From contig WTGN01000100.1 of the NCBI GenBank assembly GCA_011523545.1, positions 1 through 64,000 of the forward strand: 64,000 nt of DNA. The letters run 5' to 3'. Positions within the stretch are counted from its first letter, which is position 1. Every line of letters begins with the position of its first letter. Below, piece by piece: positions 8,832 through 17,035 of this stretch. Made by a program: the position numbers and the translations under genes. The stretch comes from Chloroflexota bacterium (GTDB lineage Bacteria; Chloroflexota; Anaerolineae; Aggregatilineales; Phototrophicaceae). Under the pieces are notes generated by a model, which did not search any database, was not told the DNA's origin, and was given only the letters and a program-made list of their open reading frames with translations.

Positions 8832-9866
8832 ATGATCTTGACAGAGGCGCCAACGCGCACGCACGAGCCTTATCAAGTACGGGTGGAAGAGTATAAAGCG
8901 TTCCGCCGCGACGGTTACTTGGTCGTCCGCGGCTTGGTCGCGCCGGAAGAAGCGCGCGATCTGGCCGATTTCACCCATGACATGATGGCGGGCCGGCGGG
9001 TCATGCCCGGTTTGCCGGCGCCACCGGCCGACGCGACGGAAGCGGAACGCCGGGGCTTTTACGACCGCATCCACATGCCGCATCGCACTTGCGATATCGC
9101 CGAGCGATTTTTGCTGCATCCGCGCATCGTCGATGTGCTCGAGGCGCTGATCGGCCCCGATGTGCTCGGCCTGCAAACCATGTTGTTTTTCAAGCAACCC
9201 GGTCAGGGCGGGCAGGGTTTCCATCAGGATTCGTATTACATCCCCACCCAACCCGACACGCTGATCGGCGCCTGGATGGCGATTGACCCGGCCGATGAAG
9301 AAAACGGCTGCCTCTGGATGACGCCGGGCTCGCAGCATGAACCGATCTATCCCGATTGCGACGGCGTGACGCAGCAGGGCGATACCATCCTCAGCGATAT
9401 TGAAGCGGTCAAGAGCGTCAGCCACAGCGATGTCGAAATCAACACCTTGGCGCAGGTCGCGCTGCGGTACGATGAAGAAGTGCCGATTTATGCCGAGCCG
9501 GGCGATGTCGTGTTCTTCGGCGGCCACGTGTTTCACCGCTCGCATCGCAACAACTCCGACCGGCAGCGGCGCGCTTTTGTGAGCCATTATTGCAACGCTC
9601 GTTCGCGCGTCGCCTGGGACCACGGCAGCAACCGCGCGCATTATGAAGGCGCCGACGCCAACGGCGCAACCAATCACCGGCATATCCTGGCGCGCGGCTC
9701 AACCCACCTGCCCTACGCCCAGCCCCGGTTCGGCACGCCCTGCGCCGCCAACGCGCCCGAACTTTACGGCGAGCGTTTTGACGACAATCGCGTCAAATCG
9801 ATGATGGGCGACGACGCCGGATTTATGGTGCTCGTGCCGCATGAAGATGTCGAGCACGATCATTGA
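8832..9866 (+). CDS. phytanoyl-CoA dioxygenase (PhyH) family protein
   Basis: This 344-residue Fe(II)/2-oxoglutarate oxygenase shows the first two iron ligands in FHQDSYY (His131, Asp133). The distal ligand is probably His235 in FHRSHRNNS, followed by Arg residues that would bind 2-oxoglutarate. Flanking family features include the DGYLVVRGLV start and the GAWMAIDPADEENGCLWMTPGSQH core. It would hydroxylate a small organic substrate with O2 and 2-oxoglutarate; PhyH homologues act on very different molecules. It lies 220 bases before a second PhyH gene of only distant similarity, and both point toward the mandelate-racemase-like gene. Confidence 0.88.
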   Translation: MILTEAPTRTHEPYQVRVEEYKAFRRDGYLVVRGLVAPEEARDLADFTHDMMAGRRVMPGLPAPPADATEAERRGFYDRIHMPHRTCDIAERFLLHPRIVDVLEALIGPDVLGLQTMLFFKQPGQGGQGFHQDSYYIPTQPDTLIGAWMAIDPADEENGCLWMTPGSQHEPIYPDCDGVTQQGDTILSDIEAVKSVSHSDVEINTLAQVALRYDEEVPIYAEPGDVVFFGGHVFHRSHRNNSDRQRRAFVSHYCNARSRVAWDHGSNRAHYEGADANGATNHRHILARGSTHLPYAQPRFGTPCAANAPELYGERFDDNRVKSMMGDDAGFMVLVPHEDVEHDH

Positions 9867-9938
9867 TGCGCCACATGCAACCGTTGGCCATTTTTGACCT
9901 GGCTCCCAAATGACAGTAGGGCAATAAATGATCGAATC

Positions 9939-10012
9939 TGTAGGGGCGTTTCGCTGAAACGCCCATGTCTTGCGCCAGCCTGTTTCGGGCGTCTCAGCGA
10001 GACGCCCCTACA
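9939..10012. repeat. inverted pair of TGTAGGGGCG-family repeats
   Basis: TGTAGGGGCG at 9939-9948 is matched by CGCCCCTACA at 10003-10012. Inside, each copy forms its own hairpin: GGGCGTTTC/GAAACGCCC, and GGGCGTCTC/GAGACGCCC. The whole 74 bases could fold into a cruciform between the two PhyH genes. Confidence 0.75.
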
Positions 10013-10086
10013 CTATTCGACGTGATTGCAGATATAACTTTCAAGCGCGTCAACATGAGATTCTCACCGAGCAGCGAGACCAGATT

Positions 10087-10884
10087 ATGACCGTGCAAGC
10101 TGACTATCCACTCACTGACCAGCAAGTCGCGCAGTATCAGCGGGATGGCCACATCCTGCTGGACAATGTGCTCGACGCCGCTTGCATCCCGCCCTACAAA
10201 GCGGCCATCGAAGAGACGGTATCGCGCCGCAACAAAGAAAGGCGCGCCCTCAAAGACCGCGACACCTACGGCAAGGCATTCTTGCAAACCACAAACCTCT
10301 GGGAGCACAGCGCCAAGGTGAAGGAATATGTGACGGCGAAGCGCTTCGCCGGCATTGCGGCGCGGCTGATGGGCGTCGAGCGCGTGCGGCTCTATCACGA
10401 TCAGGCGCTTTTCAAGGAGGCGGGCGGCGGCATCACGCCCTGGCATCAAGATCAGCATTATTGGCCGCTGGCGACGGACAAGACCGTCACGATGTGGATG
10501 ACGCTGGCCGATATCAGCGCCGATATGGGTACGCTGCGTTTTGCCTCCGGCTCGCATCTCGAGGGCTACCTGGGTGATATCCCGATTTCGGACGAGTCGG
10601 AAACGCAGCTGAAGGCTTTCGTCGAGCGACAGGGTTTCAGGCTGGCGCAAGCCGCTGAGATGAAAGCGGGCGCGGCCACCTTCCATAGCGGCTGGACGCT
10701 GCACTCGGCGCCGCCTAATTTCTCCGACCGGATGCGCCCGGCAATGACGGTGATCTATTACGCCGATGGGACGCGGGTGAGCGAGCTGGACAACGAGAGC
10801 CGCGTCAATGACCGCGACCACTGGCTGCCGGGGACCGAGCCGGGCGATCTGGCGGCGACCAAGATGAACCCGCTGTTGGGTTAG
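10087..10884 (+). CDS. phytanoyl-CoA dioxygenase (PhyH) family protein
   Basis: The frame is open from 9970, but that upstream part runs through the repeat, so the ATG at 10087 (MTVQADYPLT) is preferred, giving 265 residues. Iron ligands are visible: His120 and Asp122 in WHQDQHYW, and His206 in TLHSAPPNFSDRMRPAM with the 2-oxoglutarate-binding Arg a few residues later. It shares the DGHILLDNVLD opening typical of the family. It is a 2-oxoglutarate-dependent oxygenase of unknown substrate. It sits 86 bases upstream of the enolase-superfamily gene and may be co-transcribed with it. Confidence 0.87.
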   Translation: MTVQADYPLTDQQVAQYQRDGHILLDNVLDAACIPPYKAAIEETVSRRNKERRALKDRDTYGKAFLQTTNLWEHSAKVKEYVTAKRFAGIAARLMGVERVRLYHDQALFKEAGGGITPWHQDQHYWPLATDKTVTMWMTLADISADMGTLRFASGSHLEGYLGDIPISDESETQLKAFVERQGFRLAQAAEMKAGAATFHSGWTLHSAPPNFSDRMRPAMTVIYYADGTRVSELDNESRVNDRDHWLPGTEPGDLAATKMNPLLG

Positions 10885-10970
10885 TGCTTGAACAGCGCGC
10901 TCGCCGGGCGCTAGCAGTCAGCGCGATCCATAGCAGCAAATAGAGCCAGCTCGCGCTGCCGGTATTTCGC

Positions 10971-12101
10971 ATGAAAATCACCAAAGTCAAAGCCATCCCC
11001 CTCTTCGCGTCATTCGCCGACGCGCTGGACGTCGTCCCGCCGGAGCTATCCCAGCCCGCTTTCAACATGCGCGACAATCCGCTGCTTGGCCAGGGCGCGG
11101 TCATCGTGCGCGTCGAAACCGACGAGGGACTGGTCGGCATTGGCGAAGCGATGGGGCGCCCCGGCCCACGCGGCACGGCGGCGCACATCAACGAGGTCCT
11201 GGCGCCCATGCTGCTCGGCGCTGATCCGCGGCATCATCTGGCACTGTGGACGGCGATGAACGAGCAAATGCGTTTCGCACCGATGGGCATCAGCGGCGTC
11301 GATGTGGCGCTATGGGACCTGCGCGGGAAGATCTATGGCGACACGCTGACAAACCTGCTGGGCGGTCCCATGCGCGAAACGGTGGCTTGTTATGCCAGCC
11401 CGATTCCCTACCTGGCGTATCCTGCTGACTCGGCGGAGCGGGCGCGCGGGTTCCTGCGGCAGGGTTTCCAAGCGGTCAAGCTCAAAATCGGCCGCGGCAT
11501 CGGCCGGGATATCGAACATGTCGAAGCGGTGCGCGCTGCCATCGGCAATGATTGCAAACTGCTGGTCGATGCCAACGGCGCTTACACCGTCAGCGAGTCG
11601 ATCGCGCTGGCGAAAGACCTGGTGAAGCTCGACGTCTACTGGCTGGAAGAGCCGGTCCATCCCGAATACGCCGACGATCTGGCGCGCATCCGCAGACGCG
11701 TGGACCTGCCGGTGGTTTCGGGCGAGTGGCTGGGCAGTTGGCATCAATTCCGCGACCTGTTGAAGGCGGAAGCGGTTGATGTCATCATGCCCAACATCAC
11801 CCGCTGCGGCGGCGTCACCGGCATGATGAAGATCGCTGATCTGGCGGCGCTGGAGAATGTGACCGTCGCGCCGCATGGGGTGGGCGCCGGCATCGTCGCC
11901 GCGGTCGCCGCCTGCGCCGTCATGCCCAACTTCCTCATCTACGAGTACAACCAGTTGTTCAACCCGCTGCGGCATGCGGTGATGCGCGAAGCAATACACT
12001 ACGACAATGGAGCGCTCAAAGCAAACGATGGCGCGGGTTTGGGCCTCAGCCTTGATGAAGAAACCATCGCTCGCTACCGGGTAGACAGATTGACAGATTA
12101 A
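10971..12101 (+). CDS. mandelate racemase/muconate lactonizing enzyme family protein
   Basis: This 376-residue enolase-superfamily enzyme has the N-terminal capping domain and a barrel with KLK (Lys170, Lys172), metal ligands Asp200 (in LVDANGAY), Glu226 (in YWLEEPV) and Glu252 (in SGEWLG), and His302 in APHGVG. Lys172 with His302 suggests a two-base mandelate-racemase-type mechanism: proton abstraction next to a carboxylate, as in sugar-acid dehydratases. The acid sugar or hydroxy acid used cannot be told from sequence. It follows two PhyH genes and precedes a DeoR-type regulator, which would fit sugar-acid catabolism. Confidence 0.88.
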   Translation: MKITKVKAIPLFASFADALDVVPPELSQPAFNMRDNPLLGQGAVIVRVETDEGLVGIGEAMGRPGPRGTAAHINEVLAPMLLGADPRHHLALWTAMNEQMRFAPMGISGVDVALWDLRGKIYGDTLTNLLGGPMRETVACYASPIPYLAYPADSAERARGFLRQGFQAVKLKIGRGIGRDIEHVEAVRAAIGNDCKLLVDANGAYTVSESIALAKDLVKLDVYWLEEPVHPEYADDLARIRRRVDLPVVSGEWLGSWHQFRDLLKAEAVDVIMPNITRCGGVTGMMKIADLAALENVTVAPHGVGAGIVAAVAACAVMPNFLIYEYNQLFNPLRHAVMREAIHYDNGALKANDGAGLGLSLDEETIARYRVDRLTD

Positions 12102-12427
12102 GCGATTGGCATGCTTGGACAAATCCGGTTCATTTATTCGCCTCACCAAGATTTGCAAGTGTCGCCAGTCTTCGCTAATATCGGTAGATAATCGTGATTC
12201 TTCGAAATATTTGGGAATGTACCGACTGTTGACACAGACTTCCGCTAGGCTGTTTCGGCTTGCAGGCGGGGCGGGATAGCAAAGATCGCTTTGAAATACT
12301 GCGTGAGCAGTTGGCAGTTTAGCATTGACGCCTCATCGCGTTGCCAAGACTTAGGAATCAGCAGTGAGAAAAACGGACCCGGGCGGCCGGGCTCGCGTCC
12401 ATTCTTTGGGGGGATAAATAGTCAATC
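12102..12427. other. intergenic region upstream of the DeoR-type regulator
   Basis: This 326-base gap has a TTGACA at 12229-12234 but no convincing -10 box 16-18 bases downstream. It is less GC-rich at its left end. No hairpin repeat, ORF or RNA gene was recognised. The region may hold the promoter and an autoregulatory operator for the gene at 12428. Confidence 0.35.
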
Positions 12428-13219
12428 ATGTTGCCAGAAGCAAGACGCCGCGCCATCCTAACTCACCTTGCCCAGGTTGGCAGCGATACCATCATTGATT
12501 TGGGCAAGCGATTTCACAAATCGACCATGACGATCCGGCGCGATCTGAAAATTTTGCAGGAAGCCGGTTATGTCACAATGTCGCATGGCGGCGCCATCTA
12601 TAATGGCGATTCTTTTCAACAGAACGTGTCACATCAGATTGAGCGGGCGACCATCCGCGCGGAGGAGAAGCGGGCGATCGGCCAATATGCGGCGGAGAAA
12701 TTCGTCGATGCTGATGATGTGCTCTTTCTCGACTCGGGCACGACGGTGCGCGCTATCATCCCCCATCTTAAATGTAAAGCGAATCTCTCGATCGCGAGCA
12801 ACAGCATCCGCACCATCGACGCGCTTCACCGTTATCTGCCGGAGAGCACCATTCTGGGCACCGGCGGACTGCTGAGCGCAACCGCGCAGACCTTCGTTGG
12901 GCCGGTTGCCGAGCGCTTCTTTGAGGATTTCTTCGCCCGCAAAGCCTTCGTCTCGGGCGTCGGCTTCACGATTGCGGCCGGCCTGGCCGATTCACAAATG
13001 CTCGATACCGCAGTCAAAAAGTCCATGACGCGCTCGGCTGAAACGTCGATCGTCGTCATCGACTCGAGCAAAATCGGTCATACCGCCATGGTGCAAGTCA
13101 TGCAAACGCGGGAGATTCAAGCGCTGGTGACGGACGAGGGCATCACGGATGCTGACAGGCAAGCCATCCTCGACTGTGGAATCGACCTCCATATCGCGCC
13201 GGTCCCGCCCGCAGAATAA
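12428..13219 (+). CDS. DeoR/GlpR-family transcriptional regulator
   Basis: The 263-residue protein has the N-terminal winged helix-turn-helix of the family: RRAILTHLAQVG, then STMTIRRDLKILQEAGYVTMSHGGA (about residues 35-62), which matches the DeoR signature closely. The C-terminal half is a sugar-phosphate-sensing DeoRC domain with LDSGTT near residue 102 and a DSSKIG segment near residue 215. Such proteins are usually repressors released by a phosphorylated sugar. It is flanked by the mandelate-racemase-like gene and the hydroxylase/sugar-importer cluster, either of which may be its target. Confidence 0.92.
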   Translation: MLPEARRRAILTHLAQVGSDTIIDLGKRFHKSTMTIRRDLKILQEAGYVTMSHGGAIYNGDSFQQNVSHQIERATIRAEEKRAIGQYAAEKFVDADDVLFLDSGTTVRAIIPHLKCKANLSIASNSIRTIDALHRYLPESTILGTGGLLSATAQTFVGPVAERFFEDFFARKAFVSGVGFTIAAGLADSQMLDTAVKKSMTRSAETSIVVIDSSKIGHTAMVQVMQTREIQALVTDEGITDADRQAILDCGIDLHIAPVPPAE

Positions 13220-13267
13220 AGCGCCTGTCATTGCAGCGTTGAAAATGCCCGGCCGCGCCTGATTCCT

Positions 13268-13297
13268 TTGCCGGCGGCAAGGGCGGCGTAGTATACT
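13268..13297 (+). promoter_or_regulatory. candidate promoter for the first hydroxylase gene
   Basis: TTGCCG (13268-13273), an 18-base spacer and TATACT (13292-13297) lie 43 bases before the ATG at 13341. The TATACT sits inside the palindrome TAGTATACTA. Confidence 0.4.
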
Positions 13298-13340
13298 AGC
13301 GGCATAAGTTAAATTTTGTATTGTTTGGGAGCTCATTAAA

Positions 13341-14351
13341 ATGGCGAAAATACGCATGGAACGAGAGGGCCTTGCCGACGGGATGCCGCGGGACGAACGC
13401 GGATATTGGAGACCGGAGGGAGATGTCGGCGCGCCCAACCCCTGGTTCACCTGGCCGCCCAAGCCGCGCGCAGCCCTGCTGTGGCTCAAAGAATACTTGT
13501 GGCCCTGGAATCTCCTCTTCATGCTCGTGGCGGTATTGACATGGGCTTACCTGACGCCGGAGATGTCGCGGATGAGCGAATTTCGCGCCGGCTGGATGCT
13601 CGAAATCTTCCTGCGCAACCAGATCATGTTGATCGTCTACGCCTCCGTACTCCATATAAGCATGTGGACGCTGAAGACGCAGGGATATCAATACAAGCTG
13701 TCGCTGAATTGGATGAGCAAGAGTCGAAAATTCCTCTGGAACGATCAAGTGCGCGACAATATGTTCTGGACTATCGTCAGCGCCGGCACGATATTTACGG
13801 GATTTGAAGTGCTGATGCACTGGGCTTATGCCAATGGCTACATCACCTATCTTAACCCGCGCGAGCAACCGGTCGCCTTCGCGCTGATCCTTTTCCTGTC
13901 GCCGCTATGGTACAACTTTTATTTCTATTGGGGGCATCGCCTGCTGCACGTGAAATTTCTTTACCGAGCCGTGCATCATGTGCATCACCGGAATATCGAA
14001 GTCGGACCCTGGTCGGGCTTGTCGCAACACCCGATTGAACATGTCATTATGTACGCCAGCATGCTGATCCATCCCCTCATCGGCGCGCATCCGATCAATA
14101 TGATCTTCCAAGGGCAGCAGGTGACCTTCGGCTCGATAACGGGTCATGGCGGCTTCGAGGAAATTGTCGTCAAAGACGATTTAAAGGTCCCTTACGGCAA
14201 CTACTGGCACTCGCTGCATCATCGCTTCTTCGAGTGCAATTACGGCGAACCCACCATTCCACTTGATCATCTGTTTGGCACCAACTGCGACGGTTCACCG
14301 GAGGCGCGCGAGAAGATGCTGGCGCGGATGCGCGCCATGCACGGCAGTTAA
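13341..14351 (+). CDS. sterol desaturase / fatty acid hydroxylase family protein (copy A)
   Basis: This 336-residue integral membrane protein has the histidine clusters of the family: HRLLH (199-203), HHVHH (212-216), HPIEH (230-234) and HxxHH (290-294). Hydrophobic segments fall near 55-72, 85-105, 140-160 and 178-195. These di-iron enzymes hydroxylate or desaturate sterols, carotenoids, fatty acids or alkylglycerol ethers. It is closely related along its whole length to the gene at 17984; the N-terminal block LADGMPRDERGYW and the C-terminal SPEAREKMLARxRAMHG are nearly identical. A sugar ABC importer lies between the two copies. Confidence 0.88.
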   Translation: MAKIRMEREGLADGMPRDERGYWRPEGDVGAPNPWFTWPPKPRAALLWLKEYLWPWNLLFMLVAVLTWAYLTPEMSRMSEFRAGWMLEIFLRNQIMLIVYASVLHISMWTLKTQGYQYKLSLNWMSKSRKFLWNDQVRDNMFWTIVSAGTIFTGFEVLMHWAYANGYITYLNPREQPVAFALILFLSPLWYNFYFYWGHRLLHVKFLYRAVHHVHHRNIEVGPWSGLSQHPIEHVIMYASMLIHPLIGAHPINMIFQGQQVTFGSITGHGGFEEIVVKDDLKVPYGNYWHSLHHRFFECNYGEPTIPLDHLFGTNCDGSPEAREKMLARMRAMHGS

Positions 14352-14378
14352 CCCCCATCCCCTTTCCCCCATAAAGAG

Positions 14379-14575
14379 CTGAGGAGCGGACACGTTTGCA
14401 GGCGCTATTAGATCCAATGCGGGGCGCCCCGAAATTTACCCCCCTCAGTCCCCCCATTGCAACGGGGGGAGGCTAGACCGAGGTGTTGAACCCGCTTACT
14501 AAGCGACAAAACTCCCCTCCCTGACGCTTCGGGGAGGGGCCGGGGGAGGGGTTGAATACCATGTCCGCTCCTCAG
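14379..14575. repeat. MITE-like element with 14-bp terminal inverted repeats
   Basis: CTGAGGAGCGGACA (14379-14392) is the exact reverse complement of TGTCCGCTCCTCAG (14562-14575). The 197-base interval codes for nothing and contains internal GC-rich hairpins of the kind dispersed elsewhere in the window. No second copy was seen here, so transposon origin is inferred from the end structure only. Confidence 0.45.
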
Positions 14576-14667
14576 CGCTCAACGGGGGTGGACTTCCCAC
14601 AAAAGGGTAAGGGGAGCGCTGTCAGTGCATACGCGACCGGTAGAATGAATATTTCACCAAAGGAGAA

Positions 14668-14691
14668 ATGCCTATGACGCTGCCAGTCTAG
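14668..14691 (+). other. seven-codon minigene / possible leader peptide
   Basis: A strong Shine-Dalgarno sequence (AAAGGAG) is followed by ATG at 14668 and a stop after seven codons (MPMTLPV). It lies 38 bases before the binding-protein gene, which has its own AAGGAGA. It may be a leader peptide or a relic start site. Confidence 0.3.
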
Positions 14692-14729
14692 TTTGTCCAG
14701 CTAAGCATTCTATATAAGGAGACAATGAC

Positions 14730-16010
14730 ATGAATAGAAACAAGAACGCATTTTTGCCAGGACTGATGGCGCTGCTGCTCATCCCGGCCTTGTTGCTGGG
14801 CGGCAGCATTGCGGCGCAGGATGACCCCGTCGTGATCGACTGGGCGAATGACGCGGCCTGGCACGAGGCGGGCCAGGATGCCGTCGGCGAGGCATCGCTT
14901 GACGCAACTGGCATCGGCGTCAACACGGTGATTTTCTCCTCAACAGACTCTTACCAGGCTGCCGTGCGCGGCGCGCTGCCTACCGACGACGCTTTCCCGC
15001 TCTTTGACTGGTGGTTTGGCTATCGTATGAAAGACCTGGTGGACGCCGGGCTGCTTGCCGATGTCACCGACATCTGGCAAACGCATATCGACAAGGGCGA
15101 ATACCCGGCAAGCATGATGGGTTCCTTTGGCTTTGACGGGCGCGCCTATGGCTTGCCGAAGATGATCAACTACTGGGTCGTCTTTTACAACAAGCATGTC
15201 TTTGCTGAACATGGCCTCGAAGTGCCGACCACCTGGGACGAACTGGTGGCGGTTGCGGAAGCGCTCAAGAGCAATGGCGTAACCCCCTTCGGCCTTGACG
15301 TGGTTGGCTGCCGCTGGTGCAGCTTCATCTGGTTCGAAGAAATGATGGTGCGCGTTGATCCCGCCCTATATCAAAGTGTGATGTCGGGCGAGACAGCCTA
15401 CAACGATCCCCAGGTAATCGCCATTATGGAGCAATGGCGCGACCTGCTTGACGCGGGCTACTTCTCGCAGCCCGGCGACTACGGCGACGACTGGGCGGAA
15501 CCGTTTGTGAGCGGCAGTGTTGGCATGTATCTGATTGGCGACTGGTGGACAGCTGGCCTGGAGCGCGCCGGTTTCATCGCCGGTGAGGACTATGGCATAT
15601 TCGTGATGCCAGGCATAACAGAAGCGGGCAATAGCAGCCTGATCATCGAGGGGCGTCCGCTGCTGCTGGCCGAAAATTCGCCGCAGCGCGATGTCGCGCT
15701 CGAGTTTGCCGATTACTTCATGAGTGTTGAAGGGCAAACGATCTGGGCCGAAACCAGCGACATCAACTCGCCGAATCTGCTGGCGCCCGAAGAGACGCGC
15801 CCGGGACATCTGGTCGATTTGGCGAATGCGGTCGCCAATGGCGAATACGAGCTCTATACGCGATACTGGGAAGCCACGCCGCCCCAAATCGTCGAACAGG
15901 TGGTAGATTTGCTCGGTCAGTTTGTATTGGATCCGGCGTCTTTGCAGACCACTATGGACGGCGCCGAGCAGATTGCTCAGGACTATTGGGCAAGCGCCGG
16001 CGGCGAATAA
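14730..16010 (+). CDS. ABC transporter sugar-binding protein, family 1
   Basis: The 426-residue protein starts with a signal peptide (about 1-30, ending GGSIAAQDDP). It has the family 1 layout, with GRAYGLPKMINYWVVFYNKHVFAEHGLEVPTTWDELVAVAEALK around residues 130-175. This is the highly typical stretch in which an early segment contacts the ligand and the PTTWDEL motif follows. It would bind a mono- or oligosaccharide outside the membrane. The MalF- and MalG-type permease genes follow directly. AAGGAGA lies nine bases before the ATG. A nine-base-pair hairpin separates it from the permeases, and no ATPase gene is present, as is common in CUT1 systems that share an MsmK/MalK-type ATPase. Confidence 0.92.
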   Translation: MNRNKNAFLPGLMALLLIPALLLGGSIAAQDDPVVIDWANDAAWHEAGQDAVGEASLDATGIGVNTVIFSSTDSYQAAVRGALPTDDAFPLFDWWFGYRMKDLVDAGLLADVTDIWQTHIDKGEYPASMMGSFGFDGRAYGLPKMINYWVVFYNKHVFAEHGLEVPTTWDELVAVAEALKSNGVTPFGLDVVGCRWCSFIWFEEMMVRVDPALYQSVMSGETAYNDPQVIAIMEQWRDLLDAGYFSQPGDYGDDWAEPFVSGSVGMYLIGDWWTAGLERAGFIAGEDYGIFVMPGITEAGNSSLIIEGRPLLLAENSPQRDVALEFADYFMSVEGQTIWAETSDINSPNLLAPEETRPGHLVDLANAVANGEYELYTRYWEATPPQIVEQVVDLLGQFVLDPASLQTTMDGAEQIAQDYWASAGGE

Positions 16011-16020
16011 AATCTGGAAT

Positions 16021-16047
16021 TGGAGAGGCCTATCAAGCGCCTCTCCA
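16021..16047 (+). terminator. stem-loop between binding-protein and permease genes
   Basis: TGGAGAGGC (16021-16029) pairs perfectly with GCCTCTCCA (16039-16047) around a nine-base loop, 11 bases after the stop codon. Without a T-run it is more likely an mRNA stabiliser or partial terminator that raises binding protein over permease. Confidence 0.5.
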
Positions 16048-16123
16048 TTCATCTTGAATGCAGGCGGGCGGGTTGCCCGATACAAACCAGGTGAGCACTG
16101 AGCCGCATCGAAATGAGGTCCCG

Positions 16124-17035
16124 GTGACATCGCTGGGCAGAGCGCCGCTTGAAACGCCAACGCGCGCGCAGGCGGTGTTTCGCAAGATTGAGCCTTATCT
16201 TTATCTATTGCCCGCGCTTCTGCTCGTCGGCGGGCTTTTGCTGTATTCGGTCGCCCATACTCTGGCGATCAGCTTTACCGATTGGGATTTGATTACCCCG
16301 CCCCGCTTCGTGGGCTTGCAAAATTATGTTGACGCCATCCGCGATCCGACTTTCACCCGGTCCTTCAGCAACACTTTGATCTGGACCGGGGGAAGCTTGC
16401 TGCTGCCGGTCGGGGGCGGCCTGCTGCTGGCGGTGCTATTGGAGCGCATCCCCGGGCAGCGGGTTTTAAAGACGCTCATCTATCTGCCGGCGATATTGTC
16501 GACGACGGTGATCGCCGCTATCTGGAGCTATGTCTACACCAACAACGGCGTCCTGAATGAAACCCTGCGCTGGGCCGGCCTTGATGCGCTGGCGCGCCCA
16601 TGGCTGGTTTGGGCGCCGACAAACACGCTGGCGATGATCGTCGCCGCCTCATGGCGGGCGCTGGGACCGAGCATGGTGCTGTTTCTCGTTGGCTTGCAGA
16701 CCATACCGCCAGAACTCATCGAAGCGGCAAAGATAGACGGCGCTGGCGAGCGTACACTCTTCTGGCGCATCAAGCTGCCCCTGCTCCGGCCAATCACGGC
16801 GATCGTCGTCATCATGTCGGTCATCGGAAGCTTTATGACCTTCGATCTGGTCTGGGTGATGACCCAGGGCGGACCGGGACGCTCCTCCGAAACGCTGGCG
16901 GTGACGATGTATCGCCAGGCTTTTATCATGTGGAGAATGGGCTATGCCGGTGCGGTGGCGGTGATTTTGTCCACGATTGTTATCGCATTTTCCATCTTCT
17001 ATTTGCGAGCGACCTTGAAGCGAAGCGCCCTATGA
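16124..17035 (+). CDS. ABC transporter sugar permease, MalF type
   Basis: From the GTG at 16124 (GAGG five bases upstream) the protein has 303 residues; in-frame GTG at 16091 and ATG at 16058 are alternative starts without a clear ribosome binding site. Six hydrophobic segments are visible, starting with YLLPALLLVGGLLLYSVAH. The CUT1 coupling motif is EAAKIDGAGERTLFWRIKLPLLRP, a near-perfect EAA loop for docking the ATPase. It forms the sugar channel with the next gene, whose ATG overlaps this stop codon (ATGA), indicating translational coupling. Confidence 0.92.
   Translation: MTSLGRAPLETPTRAQAVFRKIEPYLYLLPALLLVGGLLLYSVAHTLAISFTDWDLITPPRFVGLQNYVDAIRDPTFTRSFSNTLIWTGGSLLLPVGGGLLLAVLLERIPGQRVLKTLIYLPAILSTTVIAAIWSYVYTNNGVLNETLRWAGLDALARPWLVWAPTNTLAMIVAASWRALGPSMVLFLVGLQTIPPELIEAAKIDGAGERTLFWRIKLPLLRPITAIVVIMSVIGSFMTFDLVWVMTQGGPGRSSETLAVTMYRQAFIMWRMGYAGAVAVILSTIVIAFSIFYLRATLKRSAL

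Larger units (their letters stand above)
14352..14729. other. intergenic region with MITE-like element and GC-rich repeats
   Basis: These 378 bases contain a 197-base element with terminal inverted repeats (14379-14575). They also hold runs of C and G that form hairpins (for example CCCCCC/GGGGGG near 14450-14470 and CCCCTCCC/GGGAGGGG near 14515-14550), and a seven-codon minigene at 14668. All are listed separately. No longer gene is visible. Confidence 0.5.

Noticed and set aside
9970..10086. N-terminal extension of the second PhyH protein
   Set aside because: The extra 39 codons run through the inverted hairpin repeat and lack a ribosome binding site; the PhyH domain starts right after the ATG at 10087.
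16600..17031. N-terminal extension of the MalG-type permease
   Set aside because: It lies inside the MalF-type gene in another frame; the ATGA overlap at 17032 gives a normal 285-residue permease.
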